A stretch of DNA of 9,205 bases, taken from the NCBI GenBank assembly GCA_964558915.1, contig CAZLFV010000103.1, positions 1-9,205 of the forward strand. The letters run 5' to 3'. This document shows, in pieces, positions 1 through 6,835 of the stretch. Both the position numbers and the translations under genes were made by a program. Below the pieces are notes generated by a model that was not told the origin of the DNA, did no database searches, and worked only from the letters and a program-made list of their open reading frames with translations. Origin of the DNA: CAZKEW01 sp964558915. Lineage in GTDB: Bacteria; Acidobacteriota; Aminicenantia; Aminicenantales; UBA8522. The first letter of the stretch is position 1. The number at the start of each line of letters is the position of its first letter.

Positions 1-72
1 GTTCATAGCGGCAGAAAAAACAGGCTGTTTCCCTACCTCTTGCTAAAATTTAAAGTGAAATACGAAGAATAA
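1..72 (+). CDS. possible 3' end of an upstream gene (partial)
   Basis: Frame 1 is open from the window edge to a TAA at 70-72 and would encode a 23-residue basic tail ending KVKYEE. It would end 37 bases before the DUF3311 start, a spacing that fits an operon. It is too short to identify. Frame 2 is also open for 14 codons, so this may be chance. Confidence 0.25.
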   Translation, partial: VHSGRKNRLFPYLLLKFKVKYEE

Positions 73-97
73 TGGGCCAATTACATAGAGCAGGCCC

Positions 98-104
98 AAG
101 GAGG
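98..104 (+). promoter_or_regulatory. strong ribosome-binding site of the DUF3311 gene
   Basis: AAGGAGG lies five bases before the ATG at 110 and is close to a full anti-Shine-Dalgarno match. It fixes this start over the ATG at 72, which opens an overlapping spurious frame. A GGGCC/GGCCC inverted repeat at 74-78 and 93-97 sits immediately upstream and may be chance. Confidence 0.75.
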
Positions 105-109
105 AGTCT

Positions 110-331
110 ATGCAGAAAGGAACAAAACTCGCCGTACTCATCGCGACCATACCTTTCATCACCCTTGTTTTTGCCCTTCCGTTTGTCAACCGGCTCGAGC
201 CAGTCATTTTGGGATTTCCGTTCGTTTTATTCTGGATCGTCGCCTGGGTTGTTCTAACTCCTCCGATCCTTTTTGTCGCTTACACACTTGAAAAGAAATT
301 CAATGTTCCAGACGAGGAAGATCAGAAATGA
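110..331 (+). CDS. DUF3311 small membrane protein, symporter partner
   Basis: This 73-residue protein has two hydrophobic membrane segments, roughly residues 7-25 and 31-58, and a charged tail ending PDEEDQK. The pattern PFVNRLEP, then a Pro/Gly-containing second helix with FW, then LTPP is characteristic of DUF3311. Members of that family are typically encoded directly before a sodium:solute symporter. That arrangement is seen here: the last base pairs overlap the symporter start as ATGA (328-331), implying translational coupling. By analogy with other small subunits beside SSS transporters it may help assemble or stabilise the symporter in the inner membrane, but this role is inference. The start is supported by AAGGAGG five bases upstream. 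Confidence 0.82.
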   Translation: MQKGTKLAVLIATIPFITLVFALPFVNRLEPVILGFPFVLFWIVAWVVLTPPILFVAYTLEKKFNVPDEEDQK

Positions 332-1794
332 ACCCGGCCCTTATCATCATTTTTGGCACGATCATCTTTTCCTCCTTCATCGGCGTTTACGCCGGCAGGC
401 GGGTCAAGATGAACCTGGAAAACTGGACTGTGGGAGGCCGGCGCTTTGGGATCATACTGATCTGGCTCTTGATGGCGGGAGAGATCTACACGACGTTTAC
501 TTTTTTGGGAGCGAGCGGCTGGGCGTATTCTAAGGGCGCTCCGACGTATTACATCATCATTTACGGGACTCTGGCCTATACGCTTTCTTTTTTCATCCTG
601 CCGGCACTATGGAAGGTTGGAAAACGTCACGGCCTTCATACCCAGTCTGATTTTTTCGTCAAAATCTACGACAGCCGTTTTCTTGGTATTTTTGTGGCCG
701 TGATCGGCATTCTTTCGATCATCCCCTATCTTCAGCTCCAGTTGACAGGCCTTGGGTTTATCGTTGAACTGGCCAGCAAAGGGGCTGTCAATTCGCGTCT
801 GGCCATCGTGATCTCATTTGTCCTGACCTGCGCTTTTGTCTACACCAGCGGGATCAGAGGAACGGCCTGGGTTTCCGTGATCAAAGACATTATGATGATC
901 CTTGCCGTGGGGATCGTCGGGTTTGGCGTTCCGCACCTGTATTTCGGCGGTTTCGGAAAGATGTTCCGCCAGCTCATCGCTCAAGCGCCTCAGCATCTCA
1001 TTTTCCCTGGGACCGCCCCCCATATGGATGTTCTCTGGGTGATGTCAACCGTGCTCCTGACAGGCATGGGTTTTTATATGTGGCCGCATGTCTTTGGCTC
1101 GGCTTTTTCTGCCAAAAGCGAAAAAATCATTAAGAGAAATGCGATCATCATGCCTTTCTATCAAATTCCCGTGCTCCTTGTGTTCATGGTCGGGTTCACG
1201 GCGCTCCTGGCTATTCCGGGGCTGAAAAATGGAGACCTGGCATTTCTGGCGCTCGTTGATAAAACTTATCCTTCCTGGTTCATGGGGTTTGTCGGCGCAG
1301 CCGGGGCCGTAACAGCTATGGTCCCGGCTTCGATTCTTGTCCTTTTCGCTTCCACGATGCTCGCCAAGAATGTCTATCAAGCGGGGTTTAACCCGAAGGC
1401 CGGCGAAAACCGGATCATGAGGCTCTCTCGCTTCATGGTTCTCGTCATCACCAGCCTGGCCCTCGTTTTCGCCATATTTTTTCCGAATGCCCTGGTCAAT
1501 CTCCTGCTCATCGGATACAACGGTGTGTCGCAGTTTTTCCCCGGCGTTGTTTTGGGGCTCTTCTGGAAAAGAGTGCATCGAACCGGAGCAATTTGTGGGC
1601 TGTCCGCGGGGATTGTTCTTGTCAGCTTTCTTGTCTTTGGGGGTCACGACCCGTTTCTTGGAATGAATGCGGGGTTCGTCGCGCTTGCAGTCAATGCCGT
1701 CATAACAGTCGTCGCCAGCTTGTTGATTAATCCCTCGCCGCGTGCTCCTGAGCCGAGATACCCGCCCTGTTCTCAAAATGAGTACAATTTATAG
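328..1794 (+). CDS. sodium:solute symporter (SSS family)
   Basis: This 488-residue integral membrane protein has about 13 hydrophobic helices, beginning at residues 3-23 and 40-65 and ending with a pair at about 420-467, followed by a short polar Pro-rich tail. The length and helix layout fit the SSS family (PanF/PutP-like), which drives uptake of small solutes with Na+. The helix at about 322-346 holds the Ser/Thr-rich stretch (S335, S342, T343) followed by AKNVY, matching the family's conserved region near the sodium site. LFWKR at 411-415 is also typical of the family. The substrate cannot be read; the neighbouring amidohydrolase and peptidase suggest a carboxylate, amino acid or acyl-amino acid. 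Translation is probably coupled to the DUF3311 gene through the ATGA overlap. A specific name such as panF is not justified. Confidence 0.92.
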   Translation: MNPALIIIFGTIIFSSFIGVYAGRRVKMNLENWTVGGRRFGIILIWLLMAGEIYTTFTFLGASGWAYSKGAPTYYIIIYGTLAYTLSFFILPALWKVGKRHGLHTQSDFFVKIYDSRFLGIFVAVIGILSIIPYLQLQLTGLGFIVELASKGAVNSRLAIVISFVLTCAFVYTSGIRGTAWVSVIKDIMMILAVGIVGFGVPHLYFGGFGKMFRQLIAQAPQHLIFPGTAPHMDVLWVMSTVLLTGMGFYMWPHVFGSAFSAKSEKIIKRNAIIMPFYQIPVLLVFMVGFTALLAIPGLKNGDLAFLALVDKTYPSWFMGFVGAAGAVTAMVPASILVLFASTMLAKNVYQAGFNPKAGENRIMRLSRFMVLVITSLALVFAIFFPNALVNLLLIGYNGVSQFFPGVVLGLFWKRVHRTGAICGLSAGIVLVSFLVFGGHDPFLGMNAGFVALAVNAVITVVASLLINPSPRAPEPRYPPCSQNEYNL

Positions 1795-1815
1795 ATTTTT
1801 TAGAGAGGTTTTGAA

Positions 1816-2985
1816 ATGATGGATGAACTCAAGAAAGATGTGGACAGCTTGAGCGATCAGCTCATTGCCTGGCGCCGCGACTTTCATCGTTATCCGGAAG
1901 TGGCCTTCAAGGAGCAGAGGACTTCAGCCGTCCTCCGAGAGTTCTTGGAGGGGCTCGGCCTCAGCGTCCAAACCCTGGCCGGGACAGGCCTGAGGGCAAT
2001 CCTCGAGGGCAATCCCGGCGGGCCGACTGTGGCCCTGCGGGCGGATATGGACGCGCTCCCTCTTACAGAAGAAGGGGAGAAGGAATATATTTCTAAGAAT
2101 CCCGGAGCCACGCACGCTTGTGCTCATGACGGCCATATGGCCATATTGATGGGAGTAGCGCACCTTCTTTCTGGCCGGAAGGATCAATTCAACGGAAAAG
2201 TCGTCTTCCTTTTTCAGCCCGCAGAGGAACAGCTCCCTGGAGGCGCGAAGCCGATGATTGAGGAGGGCGCTCTCGAAGGCGTCCAGGCCATTTTTGGGTT
2301 GCACCTATGGCAGCTTCTGCCGACAGGGACAATCGGCATCATCAAGGGACCGATGATGGCCCAGGCGGATAATTTCAGGGTTACTGTTAAGGGGAAGGGA
2401 GGACATGGGTCGATGCCCCAACTCACCGTTGACCCGATTCTTATCGCTGCCCAGATTATCGTTAACCTTCAGAGCATAGTCAGCCGGAATGTGGACCCGC
2501 TTAAACCCGCCGTGCTGTCGTTTGGGAAAGTTGAGGGAGGGACGGTCTCTAATATTATTCCGGAAGAGGTGCGGCTCGTCGGCACGGTGAGGACCTTTGA
2601 CCCGGCTATCCAGGCGCTTATCGAAAAGCGCTTGGGAGAAATTGTTGCCGAAACAGCGCAGGCATTTGGCGCTTGTGCCTCAGTCGAGTATGAGTCCGGG
2701 TATCCCGCCGTGGTGAATCCTTCTTCTATGGTGGATTTTGTTATTGAAGTGATATCGAAGATACTTGGAGCCGAGAACACAAAAGCCATTGACCCGATCA
2801 TGGGAGGGGAAGATTTTGCCCTTTATTTACATAAGATACCCGGGGCGTTTTTCTTTTTCGGCGCCGGCGACGGGATGAAATATCCCCATCATCATCCTGC
2901 TTTTGATTTCGATGAAAGGGCGCTCCCTCAGGCCGCTCTGCTTATGACTTCTCTGGCCCTGGAGTTCTTAAAGAGAAAGGCCTGA
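1816..2985 (+). CDS. M20D family amidohydrolase (N-acyl amino acid hydrolase-like)
   Basis: This 389-residue cytosolic metallohydrolase has the usual length for the M20D/amidohydrolase group (hippurate hydrolase, N-acetyl-diaminopimelate deacetylase, indole-acetyl amino acid hydrolase). The reaction expected is hydrolysis of the amide bond of an N-acyl amino acid. The metal site looks complete: HACAHDGH (C102, H104), QPAEE (E137/E138), GLHLW (H163) and an HHHPAFDFD motif near the C-terminus (H360). RADMDALP at 75-82 and MGGEDFALY at 329-337 are further family motifs. A central lid/dimerisation domain spans about 183-300. GAGAGG at 1803-1808 precedes the ATG by seven bases. The gene lies 21 bases after the symporter stop, so an operon is likely and the symporter may import its substrate. 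There is no signal peptide. Confidence 0.93.
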   Translation: MMDELKKDVDSLSDQLIAWRRDFHRYPEVAFKEQRTSAVLREFLEGLGLSVQTLAGTGLRAILEGNPGGPTVALRADMDALPLTEEGEKEYISKNPGATHACAHDGHMAILMGVAHLLSGRKDQFNGKVVFLFQPAEEQLPGGAKPMIEEGALEGVQAIFGLHLWQLLPTGTIGIIKGPMMAQADNFRVTVKGKGGHGSMPQLTVDPILIAAQIIVNLQSIVSRNVDPLKPAVLSFGKVEGGTVSNIIPEEVRLVGTVRTFDPAIQALIEKRLGEIVAETAQAFGACASVEYESGYPAVVNPSSMVDFVIEVISKILGAENTKAIDPIMGGEDFALYLHKIPGAFFFFGAGDGMKYPHHHPAFDFDERALPQAALLMTSLALEFLKRKA

Positions 2986-2986
2986 G

Positions 2987-4333
2987 CTATTTTTTGAGAT
3001 AAACCGGCTTTTCTTTCATCAGGTCTTCGATTTCCTCGATCTCTTTGGGAGCGGCCGCAGTTAGAACTTCGCAGCCGTCCGCAGTCACCAGAACGCTGTC
3101 TTCTATTCGGATGCCAAGATTTTTTTCGGGGATATATATTCCCGGCTCGACGGTGATCATGCACCCTGGCTCCAACGGGACGGTATCAGCGTCATGCCGG
3201 TCCATCATCTCCTTGATTCTCAAGGTCCCGATATTCATGATGTCAAAGGGCTCTCCGCCGTTCAGGGTGTGGCTCGTCCCGTGGACAAGATATTTGCCGT
3301 AACCGGAGTCGTCGATTACGTTTCGCACCTTTCGGTGGACCTCAGCAATAGTAACGCCGGGTTTAATGATGGATATGGCCGCCTTTTGGGCTTTGAGGAC
3401 GATCTCATAGATTTTCTTCTGTTCCCGGGTGAATTCTCCGGAAACCGGGATGGTTCTTGTCATATCAGTGGACATCGAACAATAGACGGTGCCGATGTCG
3501 ATAACGAGCAATTCCCCCTCTCTCATCTGCCGGTCATTTTTCATATGGTGGAGGATACAGGAATTCGGACCCGAGCCGATGATCAGGAAGTCCGCTTTTT
3601 CCGAGCCTTGGCGCCTGAAAATGTAGCTGATAAGGGCGTCGATTTCGTACTCATAAAGGTCCGGACGAGTATACCGGGCCGCCTCCTTGAAGGCCTCGGC
3701 GGTGATAACACAAGCCCGGCGCATCACTTCGATCTCTGCCGGAGTCTTGGTCCAGCGGATCCGTTCCAGGATGGGGAGGAGGTTCTTGACCCTAACCTGG
3801 GGGAGGGCCTTTCGAACCTGATCCACGAAGACCATATCCTCTCGCCCTCGGTCTGGGTATCTTATAAACGTCCGGAACGGAACATAAATTGTCTCGGTGA
3901 TGAGGCCGATTTTCATCGTAAGATCATTCATGAACTCCGCCACAGGAGCGTTATTTTGGATTCCGGACGAAGTCATGGTGTCGTCGCCCGCGGAGAGCTC
4001 GGGATCATCCCAGACCCCAGCCCGGGGTGATTTTGGCGGCAAGTAGATGGTTGTTTTCCAGACCTCCGGTTTGCGAGTTTTTTTGGCAATTTGATCAGGG
4101 ATGATAATGAGCTTGGCCGTGCGGCTTCGGACGCCCGTCAAATAGTAGAACTCAGAGGGGAAAGCGGCCGCGTCGATCAGGATGACGCCGTCGTTGGCTT
4201 CGGCGGCGAGCATTTCCCTGTGCTTGGCGAATTCGCTTCCGGCAAAACACGGGGGTTCGGCCGCCGCTGCGATCGCAAGTCCCGCCAGGGCCAGAACTCC
4301 GAGCCCGGCCCACGTTTTCTTGAAGTTCTTCAT
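2987..4333 (-). CDS. exported M24 metallopeptidase, Xaa-Pro aminopeptidase-like
   Basis: This 448-residue protein has an N-terminal signal sequence: basic MKNFKK, a hydrophobic stretch to about residue 23, and an Ala-rich cleavage region near 25-32. A creatinase-like N-terminal domain (about 35-190) and a C-terminal pita-bread M24 domain (about 195-440) follow. All five dinuclear metal ligands are present: D279 (IDIG), D290 (TDMTR), H355 (GTSH), E396 (VEPG) and E411 (RIED). The enzyme should remove N-terminal residues preceding proline, outside the cytoplasm. One oddity is that the second His normally found seven residues after the H355 equivalent (H361 in E. coli PepP) is replaced; that segment reads GGEPFDI. 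GGAGG five bases before the ATG supports the start. Its stop lies one base from the stop of the converging amidohydrolase gene. Confidence 0.9.
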   Translation of the reverse strand: MKNFKKTWAGLGVLALAGLAIAAAAEPPCFAGSEFAKHREMLAAEANDGVILIDAAAFPSEFYYLTGVRSRTAKLIIIPDQIAKKTRKPEVWKTTIYLPPKSPRAGVWDDPELSAGDDTMTSSGIQNNAPVAEFMNDLTMKIGLITETIYVPFRTFIRYPDRGREDMVFVDQVRKALPQVRVKNLLPILERIRWTKTPAEIEVMRRACVITAEAFKEAARYTRPDLYEYEIDALISYIFRRQGSEKADFLIIGSGPNSCILHHMKNDRQMREGELLVIDIGTVYCSMSTDMTRTIPVSGEFTREQKKIYEIVLKAQKAAISIIKPGVTIAEVHRKVRNVIDDSGYGKYLVHGTSHTLNGGEPFDIMNIGTLRIKEMMDRHDADTVPLEPGCMITVEPGIYIPEKNLGIRIEDSVLVTADGCEVLTAAAPKEIEEIEDLMKEKPVYLKK

Positions 4334-4360
4334 GCGTCCCTCCAGAATAAACTGATGCCA

Positions 4361-4389
4361 ATCATAATCAAAGGGGTGGGCAATGTAAA
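4361..4389 (-). promoter_or_regulatory. sigma70-like promoter of the M24 peptidase gene
   Basis: On the minus strand TTTACA (4389-4384) and TATGAT (4366-4361) are separated by exactly 17 bases. Each box matches five of six consensus positions. Transcription would begin near 4354, about 20 bases before the start codon, leaving room for the GGAGG site. The peptidase can therefore be transcribed independently of the gene upstream. Confidence 0.6.
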
Positions 4390-4420
4390 TACTTAGATGG
4401 CTCGGAGGATCCCGCTCGAC

Positions 4421-5218
4421 TTAGGAGCCTTTTCCAAACATGATTAGGATGCATTCGGCCGGCTCATCGGATTCGTTCCAGACCTGATGAGTCATGCCCG
4501 CAGGGATATAAACGGCCATTCCTTCTTCTAGGGAATAAGTCTTTTCTCCTAACTTTGCCTTGGCTTTCCCTTTTATGCCGATAGCCAGGCTGGGGAAGGG
4601 GTTGACCTGATCTTTGACGTCTTTGTTAATGACCATTCCCTTTTTTATCTGTGCCCAGGCAGTCTGGAGGCCAGTTTCATAATAGAAAAGGACCATATTT
4701 CCGCCGTGCACGAAACGACTGAATTTTTCTCCAAAAGGGATGAATTCAGGGGTTCCGATGGTGAAAAAGTGAAACGGCACGGGCAAGATTTTGCCGAAGA
4801 CTTCAGGAGTGGGGTTGAAACCTTCCATAAAAATGATGTCCGCAGGAGCTTTGTCTGAGGCGCGCGCTTTTCCCATTGCCGTCAAGACGTTGATTTCTTT
4901 TTCCTGGATCTTCTTGAGCGTGGCCAGGTCCATCGTAAAGCAAAATGTTGGCTGGGGAGGCATTCCCGGGTGCAAAGTCACGTTCCTCCCCGGCTCAACC
5001 AGGACGTACCATTCGCCTCCGCCTTCTCCCTGGACTTGAATTCCGAAAATTTCGGCTTTTTCTTCGGAAACTTTTGCTTTGTAGGAATTAACAAAATCGG
5101 TGATGATGGCCTCAGCGCTTTTCACCTGGACGGTTGCAAATCTGGTCATAAACAAGCCCCAGAGGAGCGTCAAAAAAAGGACGCGAGAAAAAAAATTGAG
5201 AGAAAATTGAGTTTTCAT
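4421..5218 (-). CDS. exported or membrane-anchored SCP2-like / cupin fusion protein
   Basis: This 265-residue protein has no confident family name as a whole. Residues 11-24 are strongly hydrophobic after a basic N-terminus, indicating a signal peptide or anchor; no clear AxA cleavage site is visible. Residues about 37-135 resemble the SCP2 sterol-carrier fold, notably the stretch TFCFTMDLATLKKI followed by a helix and TAMGKARASD. SCP2 domains bind lipophilic ligands. Residues about 185-262 resemble a single cupin barrel with G-x-AVYIPAGMTHQVWN, where H244 would be the motif-2 ligand. The motif-1 HxH is not evident, so metal binding may be lost or altered. AAGGAGG lies four bases upstream of the ATG. 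The gene lies between DUF169 and the M24 peptidase on the same strand. A role in binding a hydrophobic ligand at the cell envelope is inference. Confidence 0.6.
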   Translation of the reverse strand: MKTQFSLNFFSRVLFLTLLWGLFMTRFATVQVKSAEAIITDFVNSYKAKVSEEKAEIFGIQVQGEGGGEWYVLVEPGRNVTLHPGMPPQPTFCFTMDLATLKKIQEKEINVLTAMGKARASDKAPADIIFMEGFNPTPEVFGKILPVPFHFFTIGTPEFIPFGEKFSRFVHGGNMVLFYYETGLQTAWAQIKKGMVINKDVKDQVNPFPSLAIGIKGKAKAKLGEKTYSLEEGMAVYIPAGMTHQVWNESDEPAECILIMFGKGS

Positions 5219-5222
5219 GGTC

Positions 5223-5229
5223 CCTCCTT
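5223..5229 (-). promoter_or_regulatory. ribosome-binding site of the SCP2-cupin gene
   Basis: AAGGAGG on the minus strand ends four bases before the ATG at 5218 and decides that start. The rest of 5230-5319, between this site and the DUF169 stop, shows only AT-rich sequence. I found no convincing promoter or terminator there, so read-through from DUF169 is possible. Confidence 0.65.
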
Positions 5230-5319
5230 GGGTGGATAAATTTCTAGTTCAATAGATAAGACGGGTATTTCTTTTAAAAAGTTCGGTCCTTGTTTCTTTC
5301 TTTAGGCCGAGTTCGAGGA

Positions 5320-6048
5320 TCAGAGCCCGGGCAGGCCGCGAGCTTTCCTGAGACGCTGGAGAAAACGCTTGTAAAGGAAGCTGCGCTCGTCGAGCTCGCA
5401 GAGCTGCCTGAACATCGGCCGCGTCACCACAAAGGTTAGAATATCAGGGGGAATATGCTGCCGCATGGCGATATCTGTCGATCCGATAGACGCCTGCGGG
5501 ATGTTCAAATTCTTGAAAGGCACGAGCTGTGAACAACCGGAGCCGAAGGGAGAAATTACCGGCGGCGGATCGTCCGGACCGCTGTTGTATTGCGCGCCGA
5601 TGGCCAGAGCGCTAAGCTGGTCGGGGTTGACAAGGAAGGCGACGCTTATGGCGTAAGGCCAGGCCTCTTCCTTGAGCGGGCCGATGAAGAGGTGAGGATG
5701 CTCGGGCCGATAAATTTGGCGCGCATCGATCCACTTTTCCATGAGGGCGTGGGAAGCCTTGAGCCCTTCGTCATCGACGAGGAACTCGATGAAGGCCTTT
5801 CTCGGCCTCGTTTTTAGTCCCCATAAGGAGTGGCCGGCGCCGCCGCAGCCGTAGCGGTCCCTGGTGAGGTGGAGAGTTTCGCCTTTAAGCCAGTTTTTGT
5901 AGAAGCAGAAAATGCACTCGCTTGACTTTGGCTCGACCAGGGGCTTAAACAGCGCCGGGTCTGGGGCATCGTAGAAGCCGATGAGGGGGAGTTTAATATC
6001 CAGCCTTTTGCGGAGGCGGTCAGGGTTGGGTTGCGTTTCTTTTTTCAT
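5320..6048 (-). CDS. DUF169 family cysteine-containing protein
   Basis: This 242-residue soluble protein matches the DUF169 pattern. It has an early C-x2-C (C45, C48) in an aromatic context, GETLHLTRDRYGCGGAGHS (C68) at about 56-74, and a later GSGCSQLVP (C172) at about 169-177. These four cysteines are spaced as in family members and could bind a metal or Fe-S cluster; that is inference, since the family's function is not established. There is no signal peptide or membrane segment. There is no Shine-Dalgarno site before the ATG at 6048. An in-frame stop a short way upstream excludes a much longer N-terminus. A good promoter places the transcript start at or beside the ATG, so the mRNA may be leaderless. 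The gene is divergent from lexA and leads the three-gene minus-strand run. Confidence 0.82.
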   Translation of the reverse strand: MKKETQPNPDRLRKRLDIKLPLIGFYDAPDPALFKPLVEPKSSECIFCFYKNWLKGETLHLTRDRYGCGGAGHSLWGLKTRPRKAFIEFLVDDEGLKASHALMEKWIDARQIYRPEHPHLFIGPLKEEAWPYAISVAFLVNPDQLSALAIGAQYNSGPDDPPPVISPFGSGCSQLVPFKNLNIPQASIGSTDIAMRQHIPPDILTFVVTRPMFRQLCELDERSFLYKRFLQRLRKARGLPGL

Positions 6049-6054
6049 AATCGA

Positions 6055-6083
6055 AATATCGCACTTTTGCGCGCCTTTGACAA
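6055..6083 (-). promoter_or_regulatory. promoter of DUF169, probably leaderless transcript
   Basis: On the minus strand TTGTCA (6083-6078) and GATATT (6060-6055) are separated by 17 bases, matching consensus at five and four of six positions. The predicted transcription start falls within a base or two of the ATG at 6048. This fits the absence of a ribosome-binding site. Confidence 0.5.
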
Positions 6084-6131
6084 GTAATCAGGAGTTCCCT
6101 CCAGAGCCACAAAAAAATCTCAGCAAACCAC

Positions 6132-6160
6132 TTGACAAATGCCCCTTTGTGGCTTATTTT
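6132..6160 (+). promoter_or_regulatory. sigma70-like promoter of lexA
   Basis: A perfect TTGACA (6132-6137) is followed after 17 bases by TATTTT (6155-6160), four of six matches. Transcription would start near 6165-6168, overlapping the first candidate ATG of lexA. This argues against translation from the in-frame TTG at 6132, which is the -35 box itself. Confidence 0.6.
6135..6150 (+). promoter_or_regulatory. candidate LexA operator in the lexA promoter spacer
   Basis: ACAAA-N6-TTTGT forms a 16-bp imperfect palindrome lying from within the -35 box into the spacer. It has the length and symmetry of a LexA dimer site. It matches neither the E. coli CTGT-N8-ACAG nor the Bacillus CGAAC-N4-GTTCG box, but LexA operators vary widely between phyla. 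Autoregulation is inferred from position alone; no second copy was found before dinB. Confidence 0.35.
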
Positions 6161-6164
6161 ATAT

Positions 6165-6188
6165 ATGGTGAACAAAATGGTAAACAAG
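6165..6188 (+). repeat. 12-bp tandem duplication spanning the lexA start
   Basis: ATGGTGAACAAA (6165-6176) is followed directly by ATGGTAAACAAG (6177-6188), matching at 10 of 12 positions. It duplicates the start codon and the residues MVNK. Read on the other strand it gives GTTT and GTTC cores 12 bases apart. The repeat may be a slippage product or a direct-repeat protein-binding site beside the transcription start. Confidence 0.6.
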
Positions 6189-6791
6189 ATAAGGAAAGAG
6201 CTGACCGGGCGCCAGGCCAGGGTCCTCAAGGCCATCGAGGGGTTCGTCCTTGAGCGCGGCTTTCCCCCGACCATCCGCCAGCTCGGGAAGCTGCTCGGTA
6301 TCGCCAACCCTTCAGCCGTCTTCAAGCACGTCCTGAGCCTGGAACGGAAGGGCTATCTCCGCCGCGAGGCAGGGGAGCTGCGGCTCGCGGGATTCCCGGC
6401 GCCGTTCGAAAACCGGGTCAAGGTGCCCCTCGTCGGGGTTGCGCCGGCCGGCCATCCGGGGGAAGTCTTCGATTCCCTCGGAGAGACGGTGGATGTGCCC
6501 GAGTGGATGGTGGGCCGCCGCGAGAACATCTTCTGCATCCGCGTCATCGGGAAAAGCATGGTGGACGCCTATATCGACGACGGCGACCAGGTGCTCCTCG
6601 AGCGGACGAATACGGCCAGCTCCGGCGAGATGGTCGTGGCCCGCCTCGATGACGGGTCGGTGACCTTGAAGCGACTGCGCCGGGAAAACGGCCGGATTCT
6701 CCTCATCCCCGAGAACCCGGAGTTTGCGCCGCTTGAGGTCAAAGAGCTTCGGGTCGTCGGCCGGGTCATCGGCCTGCTGCGGAAATACTGA
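6165..6791 (+). CDS. lexA: LexA SOS repressor
   Basis: This 208-residue cytosolic repressor/protease normally shuts off DNA-damage genes until RecA filaments trigger its self-cleavage. The N-terminal winged helix-turn-helix spans about 14-75, with PTIRQLGKLLG and a recognition helix around NPSAVFKHVLSLERKGYL. The C-terminal S24 domain holds the Ala-Gly cleavage site (A95-G96 in VAPAGHPG), the catalytic serine S131 (GKSMVD) and lysine K169 (TLKRL), so it looks fully functional. Two starts are possible. ATG 6165 has no Shine-Dalgarno and would be near-leaderless; ATG 6177 has GGTGA five bases upstream and would give 204 residues. Both lie in a 12-bp tandem repeat that encodes MVNK twice. It is divergent from DUF169 and heads the dinB-dnaE cassette. 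Confidence 0.95.
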   Translation: MVNKMVNKIRKELTGRQARVLKAIEGFVLERGFPPTIRQLGKLLGIANPSAVFKHVLSLERKGYLRREAGELRLAGFPAPFENRVKVPLVGVAPAGHPGEVFDSLGETVDVPEWMVGRRENIFCIRVIGKSMVDAYIDDGDQVLLERTNTASSGEMVVARLDDGSVTLKRLRRENGRILLIPENPEFAPLEVKELRVVGRVIGLLRKY

Positions 6792-6794
6792 GGG

Positions 6795-6815
6795 ACGTTC
6801 CCCAAGGGGACACGT
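6795..6815 (+). other. hairpin just after lexA, weak attenuator/terminator candidate
   Basis: ACGTTCCCC pairs with GGGGA-C-ACGT across a very short loop with one bulged base, beginning four bases after the lexA stop. A run of six T lies 15 bases further on (6831-6836), too far for a textbook intrinsic terminator. It may be a remnant of a palindromic repeat or a partial attenuator between lexA and dinB. Confidence 0.3.
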
Positions 6816-6835
6816 TGACGTAAGAGGGCCTTTTT

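Noticed and set aside
1..109. Promoter for the DUF3311-symporter operon
   Set aside because: TAAAAT (44-49) and AATAAT (68-73) resemble -10 boxes, but neither has an acceptable -35 at 16-18 bases. The operon promoter may lie before the window.
72..257. 61-codon open frame starting at ATG 72
   Set aside because: It overlaps the DUF3311 gene in another frame. Its start has no Shine-Dalgarno, while the ATG at 110 has a near-perfect one and encodes a recognisable family.
1045..1776. 243-codon minus-strand open frame inside the symporter gene
   Set aside because: It is the antisense shadow of a hydrophobic protein, giving a highly charged sequence with no family pattern.
2975..3010. Intrinsic terminator between the convergent genes
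   Set aside because: A T run (2990-2995) is present, but only a short AGGCCT palindrome precedes it and no stable hairpin can form.
3194..4030. 278-codon + strand open frame inside the M24 gene
   Set aside because: It lies antisense to a well-supported M24 peptidase with complete metal ligands. It lacks recognisable domain motifs.
6132..6164. TTG at 6132 as the lexA start
   Set aside because: This TTG is part of the TTGACA promoter box, so the mRNA would start downstream of it. The added residues are hydrophobic and unlike LexA N-termini.
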